Assembly (NCBI GenBank): GCA_040377605.1
Contig: JBEIOK010000001.1
Coordinates: 54,938-118,937, forward strand
DNA from: Solimonas sp040377605
GTDB taxonomy: Bacteria > Pseudomonadota > Gammaproteobacteria > Nevskiales > Nevskiaceae
Reading direction: 5' to 3'
Length of the DNA: 64,000 bases
Of the stretch, positions 50,710 through 58,874 are shown in pieces. The stretch's first letter is position 1; each line of letters opens with the position of its first letter. A model generated the notes under the pieces. The model was not told the origin of the DNA. It did no database searches and was given only the letters and a program-made list of their open reading frames with translations. The position numbers and the translations under genes are program-made.

Positions 50710-50937
50710 TTACTTCTTGCCCTTGGCGGGCGCGGCGGCGGCCGGCAGATTGCCCTTCAGCTGTGCCGCGAAAGCGCGCTGCGCCGTCTGGGCGATCCCC
50801 ATCTGCACGCGCAGGCGCTTGATCTCACCCTCGGTGAGCTGCAGGTTGACCAGGGCGGCACGCGCCTCCTTGCTCAGCGAATCGACGTCGTACTGCGTGC
50901 CGTCGATGGTGACGGTGTTGGCGTTTTTGGTGGCCAT
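50710..50937 (-). CDS. small conserved protein (DUF6447-like)
   Basis: A 75-residue protein from the ATG at 50937, with GGGGAA a few nt upstream. It begins ATKNANTVTIDGTQYDVDSLS, continues with an amphipathic helical region (ARAALVNLQLTEGEIKRLR, AQTAQRAFAAQL), and ends in an Ala/Pro/Lys tail. From memory it resembles DUF6447 small proteins; the function is unknown. It is the last gene of the minus-strand glycan operon, 45 nt after the methyltransferase gene. Confidence 0.75.
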   Translation of the reverse strand: MATKNANTVTIDGTQYDVDSLSKEARAALVNLQLTEGEIKRLRVQMGIAQTAQRAFAAQLKGNLPAAAAPAKGKK

Positions 50938-50982
50938 GGAATTCCCCAATCAGATGGACAGATAAGCCCTAAAGAGGGCGGA

Positions 50983-51753
50983 TTATGCAATACGCTTGAG
51001 CCACGAGCCAGGCCAGTACGTGACCAGCTCGGGCGAATCGATGACGCTCTCATTGAACGGAAACTTCAGCGGCTCGCTGCGGAACTGCGGGTGGGCCGCC
51101 ACGAATTCCTCGGCGGCGTTCTTCGGATTGTTCCAGTGCCAATCCGGCTGCGTGCGCGGGGCCTTGTCGAGCCAGTGCATGATGCCGTCGGTCGCGACGA
51201 TGTAGGAGCCCTGCGTGACCATCGGCCCGTAGGCTTCCAGCTCGGCACGCACGTGATCGCGGCTGTGGTTGGAATCGAGGATCACCAGGACGACGTCGTC
51301 CGGCTTGAGCAAGCCCTTGACCTGACCGACGATCTCCGGAGCCACCGAGCTGCCCTCGACCAGCGTCAGATATGAATACAGCGGATGGGCCTCGATGGCG
51401 CTGCGGTTGTGCGGGCGGATCTCGATGTCGATGCCGATCACGCGGCCCGGCAGATTCATGGCCTGGAACAGCGAGGCGTAGTAGATCAGCGAACCGCCGT
51501 GGGCAACGCCGGTCTCGATGATCACGGTCGGCTTGATCGCGAAGATCAGTTCCTGAATGCGCAGCATGTCGTCCGGCAACTGGATCACCGGGCGGCCCAG
51601 CCAGCTGAAGGAGTACACGTACTTGGCATCCCAGCCCGCGCGCAGGTAGGCCTTGGACACCAGCGCGAAACCCGCGGGGCTGCCCAGGGCATGGCGCGTA
51701 GCCACCCCGTTCTCGGTCGTTTCCACCCAGCCCTGTTCCAGATCGATCTTCAT
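50983..51753 (-). CDS. CmcI-family (cephalosporin hydroxylase-type) methyltransferase
   Basis: A 256-residue class I Rossmann methyltransferase of the CmcI family. Motif I is in VIIETGVAHGGSLIYYA, an acidic motif in GIDIEIRPHN, and DVVLVILDSNHSRDHV carries metal-ligand-type Asp residues. Despite the family name, many homologues in glycan clusters are thought to O-methylate sugars (for example the mycobacterial rhamnosyl O-methyltransferase). Here the surrounding nucleotide-sugar genes suggest sugar or glycan O-methylation; this is inference. It starts 45 nt after the reductase/epimerase gene. Confidence 0.82.
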   Translation of the reverse strand: MKIDLEQGWVETTENGVATRHALGSPAGFALVSKAYLRAGWDAKYVYSFSWLGRPVIQLPDDMLRIQELIFAIKPTVIIETGVAHGGSLIYYASLFQAMNLPGRVIGIDIEIRPHNRSAIEAHPLYSYLTLVEGSSVAPEIVGQVKGLLKPDDVVLVILDSNHSRDHVRAELEAYGPMVTQGSYIVATDGIMHWLDKAPRTQPDWHWNNPKNAAEEFVAAHPQFRSEPLKFPFNESVIDSPELVTYWPGSWLKRIA

Positions 51754-51798
51754 GTCTTCATCACTCGCAAATGCCCTGCCCTGAGCGGGGCCAAAAAG

Positions 51799-52596
51799 TC
51801 AGAACGCCGACACCAGGGTCGGCAACACCTGCAGCACGCTGCGCGGTACCCATCCGAATTCGTCACGGATACGCGACGCGTCGATCAGCGGAAAGCTCAG
51901 CACCGGCGCATCCGACACGCAGTCAACCTGGCACCCGGTCAGACGCGCCAGCTCGGAACACAGCGCGTCGTTGCGGATCGCGCGGCCGCTGGCCACGTTG
52001 TAGACCGACTGCTGCCCGCCCAGCGCGATACGCGTCAGCAGCGCCAGCACCTCGTCCAGCAGGATGTAGTCCTTGGCCGAAGCGGGCGCGGATCGTAGCA
52101 GGATGCGCCCGGCTCTGGCCTCGCGGATCAACTCGAACAGAAAGTTTTCCGAAGTCCGGTCCAGGCCGATCACGTTCGACAGGCGCGCCACGCGCACGCC
52201 GCTGCGACCGCCATGCAGGCAGATCGACTCGCCCATCAACTTGCTGAGGTTGTACAGATCCGAGGGATCAGCGGCATTAACCGTCAGGTCGGCCGACTCG
52301 CTACCGATGCCGCTCTTGCCGTAGACCCGCGTCGACGACAGATACAGCAGTGAGGCGAAGGACGCTCGCTCCAGCACCTCGGTCAGCAACGAGACATGCG
52401 CACGCACCGTATCGAACGGCCGCGAGCGGAAATCAGCAGTCAGGCCGATCGCATAGATCACATGGCCAAGGTCGCGGTCGTACGGCACGGCCTCGTCGCG
52501 GGCCGGGGCGAACACCTCATGGCCCTGCTCCCGCAGATACGGCACCAGCGCCGAACCGATGAACCCCCCCGCACCGAGGACGGTGAAGCGGCTCAC
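51799..52596 (-). CDS. NAD-dependent epimerase/dehydratase (sugar nucleotide reductase-like)
   Basis: A 265-residue extended SDR protein. The Gly-rich motif is FTVLGAGGFIGSALVPYL and the catalytic Tyr-x3-Lys is in DLYNLSKLMGES; LLYLSSTRVYG carries the Ser. It is shorter than typical epimerases. Its start overlaps the acyltransferase stop (52593-52596). In the context of rfbF-rfbG it could reduce the 4-keto group of a CDP-6-deoxy sugar, but the exact reaction is not readable from the sequence. Confidence 0.85.
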   Translation of the reverse strand: MSRFTVLGAGGFIGSALVPYLREQGHEVFAPARDEAVPYDRDLGHVIYAIGLTADFRSRPFDTVRAHVSLLTEVLERASFASLLYLSSTRVYGKSGIGSESADLTVNAADPSDLYNLSKLMGESICLHGGRSGVRVARLSNVIGLDRTSENFLFELIREARAGRILLRSAPASAKDYILLDEVLALLTRIALGGQQSVYNVASGRAIRNDALCSELARLTGCQVDCVSDAPVLSFPLIDASRIRDEFGWVPRSVLQVLPTLVSAF

Positions 52597-53081
52597 CGGC
52601 GCTCCCCGATCACCTTGAGCGGCGCGCCCGCATAGATCTTGTAGGCCTCCAGCCGGCCGCGGACCACGGATCCCGCCCCGACGACACAGCCGTCCTCCAG
52701 CACCGCGCCATCGAGAATCACGCAGTTGGCGCCGATCCAGACGTCGTTGCCGACGACGATGCCGCCACGGCTCGGCGTGAAGCCCTGCTGACGGATCGGC
52801 AGGTCGCGGCGCGCGACCGCATGATTGGTCGGCGCGAAGGTGCAGTTGGCTGCCACCAGCACCCCCTCCCCGAAGCGGATGCCGTGCCCGGTGTAGAACA
52901 CGCAGCCGGAGTTGATGGTGCAGTCAGCGCCGATGACCAGATCGCCGCTGCCGCCCGCCGGCTTGACCTTGACGAACGCATCCACGGTCACGCGCGGGCC
53001 GAAGACGATGCGCGTTCCGCGCGTCGAGTCCTCGATGTCGGCCAGCCGGGAGATCCGTGCGGTCGGGTCGATCTCGATCAT
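52593..53081 (-). CDS. left-handed beta-helix acyltransferase
   Basis: A 162-residue hexapeptide-repeat protein resembling sugar O-acetyltransferases (maltose/galactoside acetyltransferase-like). Repeats include VIGADCTINSGCVFYTG, GIRFGEGVLVAANCTF, the loop APTNHAVARRDLP with the likely catalytic His, and IVVGNDVWIGANCVILDGA. It probably acetylates a sugar of the glycan made by this operon. Starts and stops overlap the neighbours on both sides by 4 nt. Confidence 0.88.
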   Translation of the reverse strand: MIEIDPTARISRLADIEDSTRGTRIVFGPRVTVDAFVKVKPAGGSGDLVIGADCTINSGCVFYTGHGIRFGEGVLVAANCTFAPTNHAVARRDLPIRQQGFTPSRGGIVVGNDVWIGANCVILDGAVLEDGCVVGAGSVVRGRLEAYKIYAGAPLKVIGERR

Positions 53082-53617
53082 CGCGCGTGCTCGTAGTCGG
53101 GATAGCCGGCATCCCGCTCGGAAATCGTCAGCCCCTGGGTCTGCGGCCAGGCAATGTTGAAGGCCGGATCATTCCAGCGCAGGCCGCGCGCGGCCTCGGG
53201 ACGGAACGGCACGTCCATGGCGTACAGCACCTCCGTGCCATCGACCTGGGTCAGAAATCCATGCGCAACGCCCGCCGGGATGTAGACCGCATGCGCGTTG
53301 TCAGCGCTCAATGCCACACCCGTCCATTGGCGATAGCTCGGCGACGAGGGCCGCAGATCAAGCAGCACATCGAACAGCGCGCCGCGCGTCACCCGCACCA
53401 ACTTGTTCTCGCCCCAGGGCGCCATCTGGTAGTGCAGGCCGCGCAACGTGCCGGCCTTGTGGTTCCACGACACGCTCATCTGCGACAGCGCCCCCACCAG
53501 GCCGTGGGCCTCGAATTCCTCGCGGCAGAACACGCGCGCGAAATGGCCACGCGCATCCGCGTGCGGCTCCGGTTCGATCCGCATCGCTCCCGCAATCGGC
53601 AGCGCGACGAACTTCAC
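53078..53617 (-). CDS. RmlC-like dehydrohexose 3,5-epimerase paralogue
   Basis: A 179-residue cupin related to dTDP-4-dehydrorhamnose 3,5-epimerase. GTG start at 53617 overlaps the methyltransferase stop (GTGA). Family parts: DARGHFARVFCREEFEAHG, TLRGLHYQMAPWGENKLV, FDVLLDLRPSSPSYRQW and YIPAGVAHGFLTQVDG. Being in an operon with rfbF and rfbG it likely acts on a CDP-4-keto-6-deoxyhexose, possibly on a C-methylated one, rather than on the dTDP sugar served by rfbC at 48254. Confidence 0.86.
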   Translation of the reverse strand: MKFVALPIAGAMRIEPEPHADARGHFARVFCREEFEAHGLVGALSQMSVSWNHKAGTLRGLHYQMAPWGENKLVRVTRGALFDVLLDLRPSSPSYRQWTGVALSADNAHAVYIPAGVAHGFLTQVDGTEVLYAMDVPFRPEAARGLRWNDPAFNIAWPQTQGLTISERDAGYPDYEHAR

Positions 53618-54852
53618 CCCAGGACCTCGATGCGCGGCACGGCGACGACGAAGCGTCCGCCCCACTCGCGGATGTAGGCGTGCTGCGCCGTGATCTCCGC
53701 CGACAGGTTCCACGGCAGGATCAGCACCAGATCCGGCTTCGTCTCGCGCAGCTTCGCCGGCGCGTACACCGGCAGGCGCGTGCCCGGCAGGAATTTATGC
53801 TGCTTGTGCGGACTCGCATCCACCGTGTACGCGATGAGATCCGACTTCACGCCGCAGTAGTTCAGCAGGGTGTTGCCTTTGGCCGGTGCGCCGTAGGCCA
53901 CGACCGTCTTGCCGTCGCGCCGGGCCTGCAGCAGGAACGCCAGCAGGCCATCCTTGAGCTGCTCGACCCGCGCCTGGAAGCCGCGATAGGTCTCCACGCG
54001 ATGCAGCCCGGCGGCGGCCTCGTCGGCGCGCACCTTCGCCAGACCCGCACCGGGTGCCGCCACGTTCGCGCCACCGCGATGCCGCAGGTAGACCCGCAGC
54101 GAGCCCCCGTGCGTGCCCAGTTCCTCGACGTCGAACACTTCCAGGCCGTGCCGCGACAGGATGTTCTCCACGGCCAGCAGCGAGTAATACGAGTAGTGCT
54201 CGTGGTAGATCGTGTCGAACTGGCACTGCTCGATCTGTCGCAGCAGGTGCGGAAACTCGATCGTCATCGTGCCGGAGGACTTCAGCGCGAGGGCAATGCC
54301 CTTCACGAAATCGTGGATGTCCGGCACGTGCGCGAACACGTTGTTGGCCGCCATCAGGTCGGCCTGCAGGTTCTGCGCCACCAGTTCGCGCGCGGTTGCC
54401 TCGCCGAAGAATTTCTCCCAGGTCGGCACGCCGAGCTGGCGCGCGGCCTCCGCCGTATTCGCGGTCGGCTCGATGCCCAGGCAGGGAATCTGCCTGGCCA
54501 CGAAGTTCTTCAGCAGGTAGCCGTCGTTGCTGGCGATCTCGATGACATGCGACCCGGCACCGAGCCCGAAGCGCGCGGTCACGGACTCGACGTACTGGCG
54601 TGCGTGCTCCAGCCAGGAGCTGGAGAACGAGGAGAAGTAGACGTAATCCTCGTGGAAATGCAGATCGGCCTGCTGCTCGCTGTCGAGCTGCACCAGGAAG
54701 CACTGGCCGCAGACCTTCGCATGCAGGGGATAGAACATCTCGCCCCGGCCCAGATGCTGCGGCGAGATGAAGGCGTTCGAAACCGGACTGATGCCCAGGT
54801 CGGCAAAGGTCTCGGTCAGCGGGGCTTCGCAATTGCGGCAACTGGCGGTCAT
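53614..54852 (-). CDS. sugar C-methyltransferase (TylCIII/TcaB9-like)
   Basis: A 412-residue three-part methyltransferase. The N-terminal zinc-binding domain shows CRNCEAPL and CGQCFLVQ. The SAM-binding motif is VIEIASNDGYLLKNF near residue 103, followed by the HEHYSYYS signature near 215. The C-terminal domain has VVAYGAPAKGNTLLNYCG, as in NDP-sugar 3-C-methyltransferases. Such enzymes methylate C3 of 4-keto-6-deoxy sugars. The ATG overlaps the rfbG stop by ATGA (54849-54852). Product would be a branched CDP sugar; inference. Confidence 0.88.
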   Translation of the reverse strand: MTASCRNCEAPLTETFADLGISPVSNAFISPQHLGRGEMFYPLHAKVCGQCFLVQLDSEQQADLHFHEDYVYFSSFSSSWLEHARQYVESVTARFGLGAGSHVIEIASNDGYLLKNFVARQIPCLGIEPTANTAEAARQLGVPTWEKFFGEATARELVAQNLQADLMAANNVFAHVPDIHDFVKGIALALKSSGTMTIEFPHLLRQIEQCQFDTIYHEHYSYYSLLAVENILSRHGLEVFDVEELGTHGGSLRVYLRHRGGANVAAPGAGLAKVRADEAAAGLHRVETYRGFQARVEQLKDGLLAFLLQARRDGKTVVAYGAPAKGNTLLNYCGVKSDLIAYTVDASPHKQHKFLPGTRLPVYAPAKLRETKPDLVLILPWNLSAEITAQHAYIREWGGRFVVAVPRIEVLG

Positions 54853-55931
54853 GCCCGCGCATCCTTGAGGTAGTCGTCGATCTGCGCGAGCGTGAACGCG
54901 CGCATATCGGTGGTGGGGGTGGCCGCAGCGCGATACCAGGCCGCGGTCTTCGCCAGTGCGGCGTCGGCCGTCAGGCGCGGACGCCAGGCCAGATGCGCGA
55001 GCGCCTTGCTGATGTCCAGCGCCAGCAGTCCTGCCTCAGGGAACCGTGCACTGTCCGGATCGACGCGGTACTCGCCACCGCCCCAGTGACGAATCAGACG
55101 CTGCACCACATCCTCGACACTCAGCTGGCCGTCCGTGTTCGGGCCGAAGTTCCAGGCCTGCGCAAAAGCCCTGGGCTCCTGCCATTGACGCCAGGCCAGT
55201 TCCAGATACCCGGCCAGCGGCTCCAGCACGTGCTGCCAGGGGCGCGTCGCCTTCGGCCGACGCAGCACCAGCGCCTCGCCCTTGGCGAAGGCGCGCATGC
55301 AGTCCGGCACGATGCGGTCGTCCGACCAGTCGCCGCCGCCGATGACGTTGCCGGCCCGCGCGGTGGAGACGCTGACGCCCTGCGCGCCCAGGTAACTGCG
55401 GCGATAGCAGTCCGTCACCAGTTCGGCGCAGGCCTTGCTGTTGCTGTACGGATCCTTGCCGCCGAGGGTATCCGTCTCGCGATACGGATACTCCCACTCG
55501 CGGTTGTCGTAGCACTTGTCGGTGGTGATCACCTCGATGACGCGCGCCGTGCCGGTCTGCCGCAGGGCATCGAGCAGGTGCGCCGTGCCCATGACATTGA
55601 CCGCGTAAGTCTCCAGCGGATCGTGGAACGCAGCACCGACCAGCGGCTGAGCCGCCAGATGCAGCACGATCTCGGGCCGGCTCTCGCGCACCACCCGACG
55701 CACGCCGTCGAGGTCGCGCAGGTCGACGATCAGCGAGCGCATGCCGTCGGCCACACGCGCGCGATGGAACAGGGCTTCGGGCTTCGGCTGCTCCAGTGCA
55801 AAACCCGTCAGCTCGGCGCCGAGCTGCTGCAGCCACAGCGCCAGCCAGCTGCCCTTGAAACCGGTGTGTCCGGTCAGCAGGACGCGCTTGCCGCGCCAGA
55901 ACGAGGACGAAAGGGCGTCCATCGCGGCCAT
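54849..55931 (-). CDS. rfbG: CDP-glucose 4,6-dehydratase
   Basis: A 360-residue SDR-family dehydratase that converts CDP-glucose to CDP-4-keto-6-deoxyglucose. Motifs: VLLTGHTGFKGSWLALWL near residue 17, VITTDKCYDNREW with the active-site Asp/Lys region, YSNSKACAELVTDCY with Tyr-x3-Lys, and TARAGNVIGGGDWSDDRIVPD typical of RfbG. The ATG at 55931 overlaps the rfbF stop by one base; a second ATG three codons in is possible. Confidence 0.95.
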   Translation of the reverse strand: MAAMDALSSSFWRGKRVLLTGHTGFKGSWLALWLQQLGAELTGFALEQPKPEALFHRARVADGMRSLIVDLRDLDGVRRVVRESRPEIVLHLAAQPLVGAAFHDPLETYAVNVMGTAHLLDALRQTGTARVIEVITTDKCYDNREWEYPYRETDTLGGKDPYSNSKACAELVTDCYRRSYLGAQGVSVSTARAGNVIGGGDWSDDRIVPDCMRAFAKGEALVLRRPKATRPWQHVLEPLAGYLELAWRQWQEPRAFAQAWNFGPNTDGQLSVEDVVQRLIRHWGGGEYRVDPDSARFPEAGLLALDISKALAHLAWRPRLTADAALAKTAAWYRAAATPTTDMRAFTLAQIDDYLKDARA

Positions 55932-56698
55932 CAGTCCCAGACCTTCCACGGTGCCTTGCCGGAGGTCCACAGCGATTCCAGCAGGTTCTTCTCGCGCAGC
56001 GTGTCCATCGGCTGCCAGAAGCCGGAGTGCTCGAAGCTCATCAACTGCCCCTCGCGCGCCAGACGCTCCATCGGCTCGCGCTCCCAGCTGGTGAGATCGT
56101 CCGGGATGTAGTCGACAACCTGCTTGTTCAGCACGAAGAAGCCGCCGTTGATCCAGCCACCGTCCCCCTGCGGCTTCTCGGTAAAGCCGGTCACCGCATC
56201 GCCTTCGATCTGCAGCATGCCGAAGCGACCCGGCGGCAGCACCGCCGTCACCGTCGCAAGCTTGCCGTGCGCCTGATGGAAGCGCAGCGTCTCGCCGATG
56301 TTCAGGTCCGACACGCCATCGCCATAGGTGAAGCAGAACTGGTCCTGCAGGTAACGCTTGACGCGACGCAGGCGCCCCCCGGTCTGCGAGGCCTCGCCGG
56401 TATCGACCAGCGTGATGCGCCAGGGCTCGGTATTGGAGTGATGCACTTCCAGCTTGTTGTTGGCCAGATCGATCGTGACGTCGGTCGTGTGCAGGAAGTA
56501 GTTGGTGAAGAACTCCTTGATCACGTAGCCCTTGTAGCCGAGGCAGATGATGAAGTCGTTGACGCCGTGGGCGCTGTAGATCTTCATGATGTGCCACAGT
56601 ATCGGCTTGCCGCCGATTTCGATCATCGGCTTGGGCTTGAGGTGGGATTCCTCGGAAATACGCGTGCCGAGGCCTCCGGCGAGAATGACCGCCTGCAT
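55931..56698 (-). CDS. rfbF: glucose-1-phosphate cytidylyltransferase
   Basis: A 255-residue RfbF enzyme making CDP-glucose from CTP and glucose 1-phosphate. Motifs: AVILAGGLGTRISEES, KPMIEIGGKPILWHIMK, FIICLGYKGYVIKEFF, FCFTYGDGVSDLNIGE and INGGFFVLNK. First of the CDP-sugar genes. The 112-nt spacer to the GT41 genes upstream contains GCCGGC-TAAAAT-GCCGGC (56776-56759 on the minus strand), an inverted repeat with a possible -10 in its centre but no -35. Confidence 0.96.
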   Translation of the reverse strand: MQAVILAGGLGTRISEESHLKPKPMIEIGGKPILWHIMKIYSAHGVNDFIICLGYKGYVIKEFFTNYFLHTTDVTIDLANNKLEVHHSNTEPWRITLVDTGEASQTGGRLRRVKRYLQDQFCFTYGDGVSDLNIGETLRFHQAHGKLATVTAVLPPGRFGMLQIEGDAVTGFTEKPQGDGGWINGGFFVLNKQVVDYIPDDLTSWEREPMERLAREGQLMSFEHSGFWQPMDTLREKNLLESLWTSGKAPWKVWD

Positions 56699-56810
56699 GA
56701 TTGCTCTGTCCCTTGGTGACGGGCGGCTGGTCGTCGGATGAAGGGGCCGGCCCGCAAAGCCGGCATTTTAGCCGGCGGCGGCCCCCTCCGGGCGAGTCGC
56801 GCCCGGCGCG

Positions 56811-58874
56811 CTAGGGCGCCGGGGCCCGCACGAAGTTGACCTTCGCCATCAGCGCCAGGGCCTCGGGCTGCTCGGGCGCAACCTCCAGCAGCGCCTGAGC
56901 CAGTCTGACGGCCTTGACCTTGGCCGCCTGATTCCCCTGGAACCAGCGCTGGATCAGGAACACTGCCGACGGCAGCGTGATGCGGCGCCCGTCCATGTTG
57001 ACCAGCACGTCCTGGCCCGGCACCGGGCGACCCGGCTGGACCCCGTTGGCCTCCTGGGTCCGGCACCACTGCTGCCAGACCCCGCGCAGGGCCTGTCCGA
57101 ACAGCTTCACGAAACGGGCCTCGTCCAGCAGTGTCGAGGCCTGCATGCGGGGCCGCATCGTCTGGCGCGCCTGCGCCAGGGCCGCCGGATCGGACGCCAG
57201 CGCGACTACCCGCTCGATGTAGGCCTCGACGGTGCGGGTGATGTTCTCGTGGAAACCGCCCCCGGCGATGATCGTGCCGGACAGGCGCTCGCGGAAGGTC
57301 CGCCCCAGCACAGTCACGACCGGCACGCCCATCCACATCGCATCGAAGGTCGTCGTGCCACCGGTCAGCGGGAACGGATCCAGCGCGATGTCGATGCGGT
57401 GGTACGTGAGGTACTGCTGCCGTGGATCGCGCGAAACGAAGATCAGGCGCGACTCCTCGATCCCCTGGGCCGCAAACTGACTGCGCAAGCTGGCGGTGGA
57501 GGCCGGCGAGCCCATGTCCTTGGCCTCGATCAGCAGCTTCGAGTCCGGAACCTGATGCAGGATCTGCGACCACGCGGCGATGGTCGGCGGCGTGATCTTG
57601 GCGACATTGTTGCAGCAGCCGAAGGTGATGTAGCCATTCTCCAGACAGGGCGCCGGCTGCACCTGGTAGCGTGGATCGACGCGATGCAACGGACTGCGGA
57701 TGTGCGGTCGATAGGCGCAGAAGGTACCGGGCAGCCGGATCAGGCCCTCGGTGTACAGCGCATCCGCCCCCGGGGGATCCGCCAGATGATCGGTGATGCG
57801 CCAGTCGATCGCCTTCAGGCCGGTCGTGCCCGGATAGCCCAGCCAGGTCACCTGCACCGGTGCCGGCTTGAGGCACATGGCCTGCAGGCCGTTCTTGGCC
57901 GTATGTCCGGCCAGGTCGACCAGTACGTCGATCTCGTCCTCGCGGATCATTTCCGCCGTGCGATCCGGATCGTGCAGCGGCACGTACCGGAAGCCGTCGG
58001 CCAGGCCCTTCACGCGCTCGGTGATGAAATCACCCGCCGGATAGGTGTAGTAGCAGTAGATCTCGAACTCGTTGCGCGGCAGGCGTGCGAGCACCGGCTC
58101 GGCAAAATACATCACCGCATGATTGGTGAAGTCCGGCGAGATGAAGCCAATGCGCAGGCGTCGATCCGGCAATACCACGTTGCGGTACGGCTTGCGCTTG
58201 CCGACCACCGGCGCCTCGAACTGCTCGGCATAGCGCTTGGCCACCTGCACGATCTGCTCGACCGGCACGCTGGCGTCGTACATCAGCGTCAGCAGCAGGT
58301 TGGTGTGCGTGATCGCATTGGTCGGATCCAGCACCAGCGCCTGCTGATAGGCCTGGACCGCCTCCGGAATCCGCCCCTGCGCCTTGAGCGCGGTCGCCAG
58401 ATTGTTCAGCGCCTTGTCGTTCTTGGGGTCCAGTGCCAGCGCACGTTTTGACGCCTCGATCGAATCCTGGAACTGCTCGCAGTGATAGCAACTCGACGCG
58501 TAGTTGATCCACACCCGGACATTGTCAGGCGCCAGCCGCGTCGCCGCCTCGGCGTACTTCACGGCCATCGGATAGCGCTTGGTCTGGATATAGAAATGCG
58601 CCAGGTTCAGATGATGCGACAGCTCCTGCGGCGCCAGCTCCACCGCCTTGAGCGAAATCGCGATGGCCTCATCGAAGTTGTTGCGCGCCAGCAGGATGTG
58701 ACCCAGCGTATTGACGGCAAAGGTGTCGGCGGCATTGGCCGCCAGCAGCCGCCGGCACAAGGCCTCCATCACGGCCGGACGGCCCGCGCGCAGTTCGCGC
58801 GTCGCGTGAGCCCGTTCCGGATCGACCGGCGGGGCCGTCGCCGGGGCGGCTTCCGGGGTGGGGGTCGTACTCAT
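56811..58874 (-). CDS. TPR/O-GlcNAc transferase-like glycosyltransferase (GT41), copy 2
   Basis: A 687-residue cytosolic protein starting at the ATG that overlaps the first copy's stop (58871-58874). Residues ~30-215 are TPR repeats (AVELAPQELSHHLNLAHFY, RALALDPKNDKALNNLATAL). A GT41 catalytic part follows to about 610: RIGFISPDFTNHAVMYF, VDLAGHTAKNGLQAM, PVQVTWLGYPGTTGLKAID, and the nucleotide-binding YLTYHRIDIALDPFPLTGG with FDAMWMGVPVV. The last ~70 residues (LVNMDGRRITLPSAVF) form a tail shared only with its paralogue. Relatives attach sugars to Ser/Thr or Asn of proteins. The acceptor is unknown; the large adhesin beyond copy 1 is the obvious candidate. Confidence 0.88.
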   Translation of the reverse strand: MSTTPTPEAAPATAPPVDPERAHATRELRAGRPAVMEALCRRLLAANAADTFAVNTLGHILLARNNFDEAIAISLKAVELAPQELSHHLNLAHFYIQTKRYPMAVKYAEAATRLAPDNVRVWINYASSCYHCEQFQDSIEASKRALALDPKNDKALNNLATALKAQGRIPEAVQAYQQALVLDPTNAITHTNLLLTLMYDASVPVEQIVQVAKRYAEQFEAPVVGKRKPYRNVVLPDRRLRIGFISPDFTNHAVMYFAEPVLARLPRNEFEIYCYYTYPAGDFITERVKGLADGFRYVPLHDPDRTAEMIREDEIDVLVDLAGHTAKNGLQAMCLKPAPVQVTWLGYPGTTGLKAIDWRITDHLADPPGADALYTEGLIRLPGTFCAYRPHIRSPLHRVDPRYQVQPAPCLENGYITFGCCNNVAKITPPTIAAWSQILHQVPDSKLLIEAKDMGSPASTASLRSQFAAQGIEESRLIFVSRDPRQQYLTYHRIDIALDPFPLTGGTTTFDAMWMGVPVVTVLGRTFRERLSGTIIAGGGFHENITRTVEAYIERVVALASDPAALAQARQTMRPRMQASTLLDEARFVKLFGQALRGVWQQWCRTQEANGVQPGRPVPGQDVLVNMDGRRITLPSAVFLIQRWFQGNQAAKVKAVRLAQALLEVAPEQPEALALMAKVNFVRAPAP

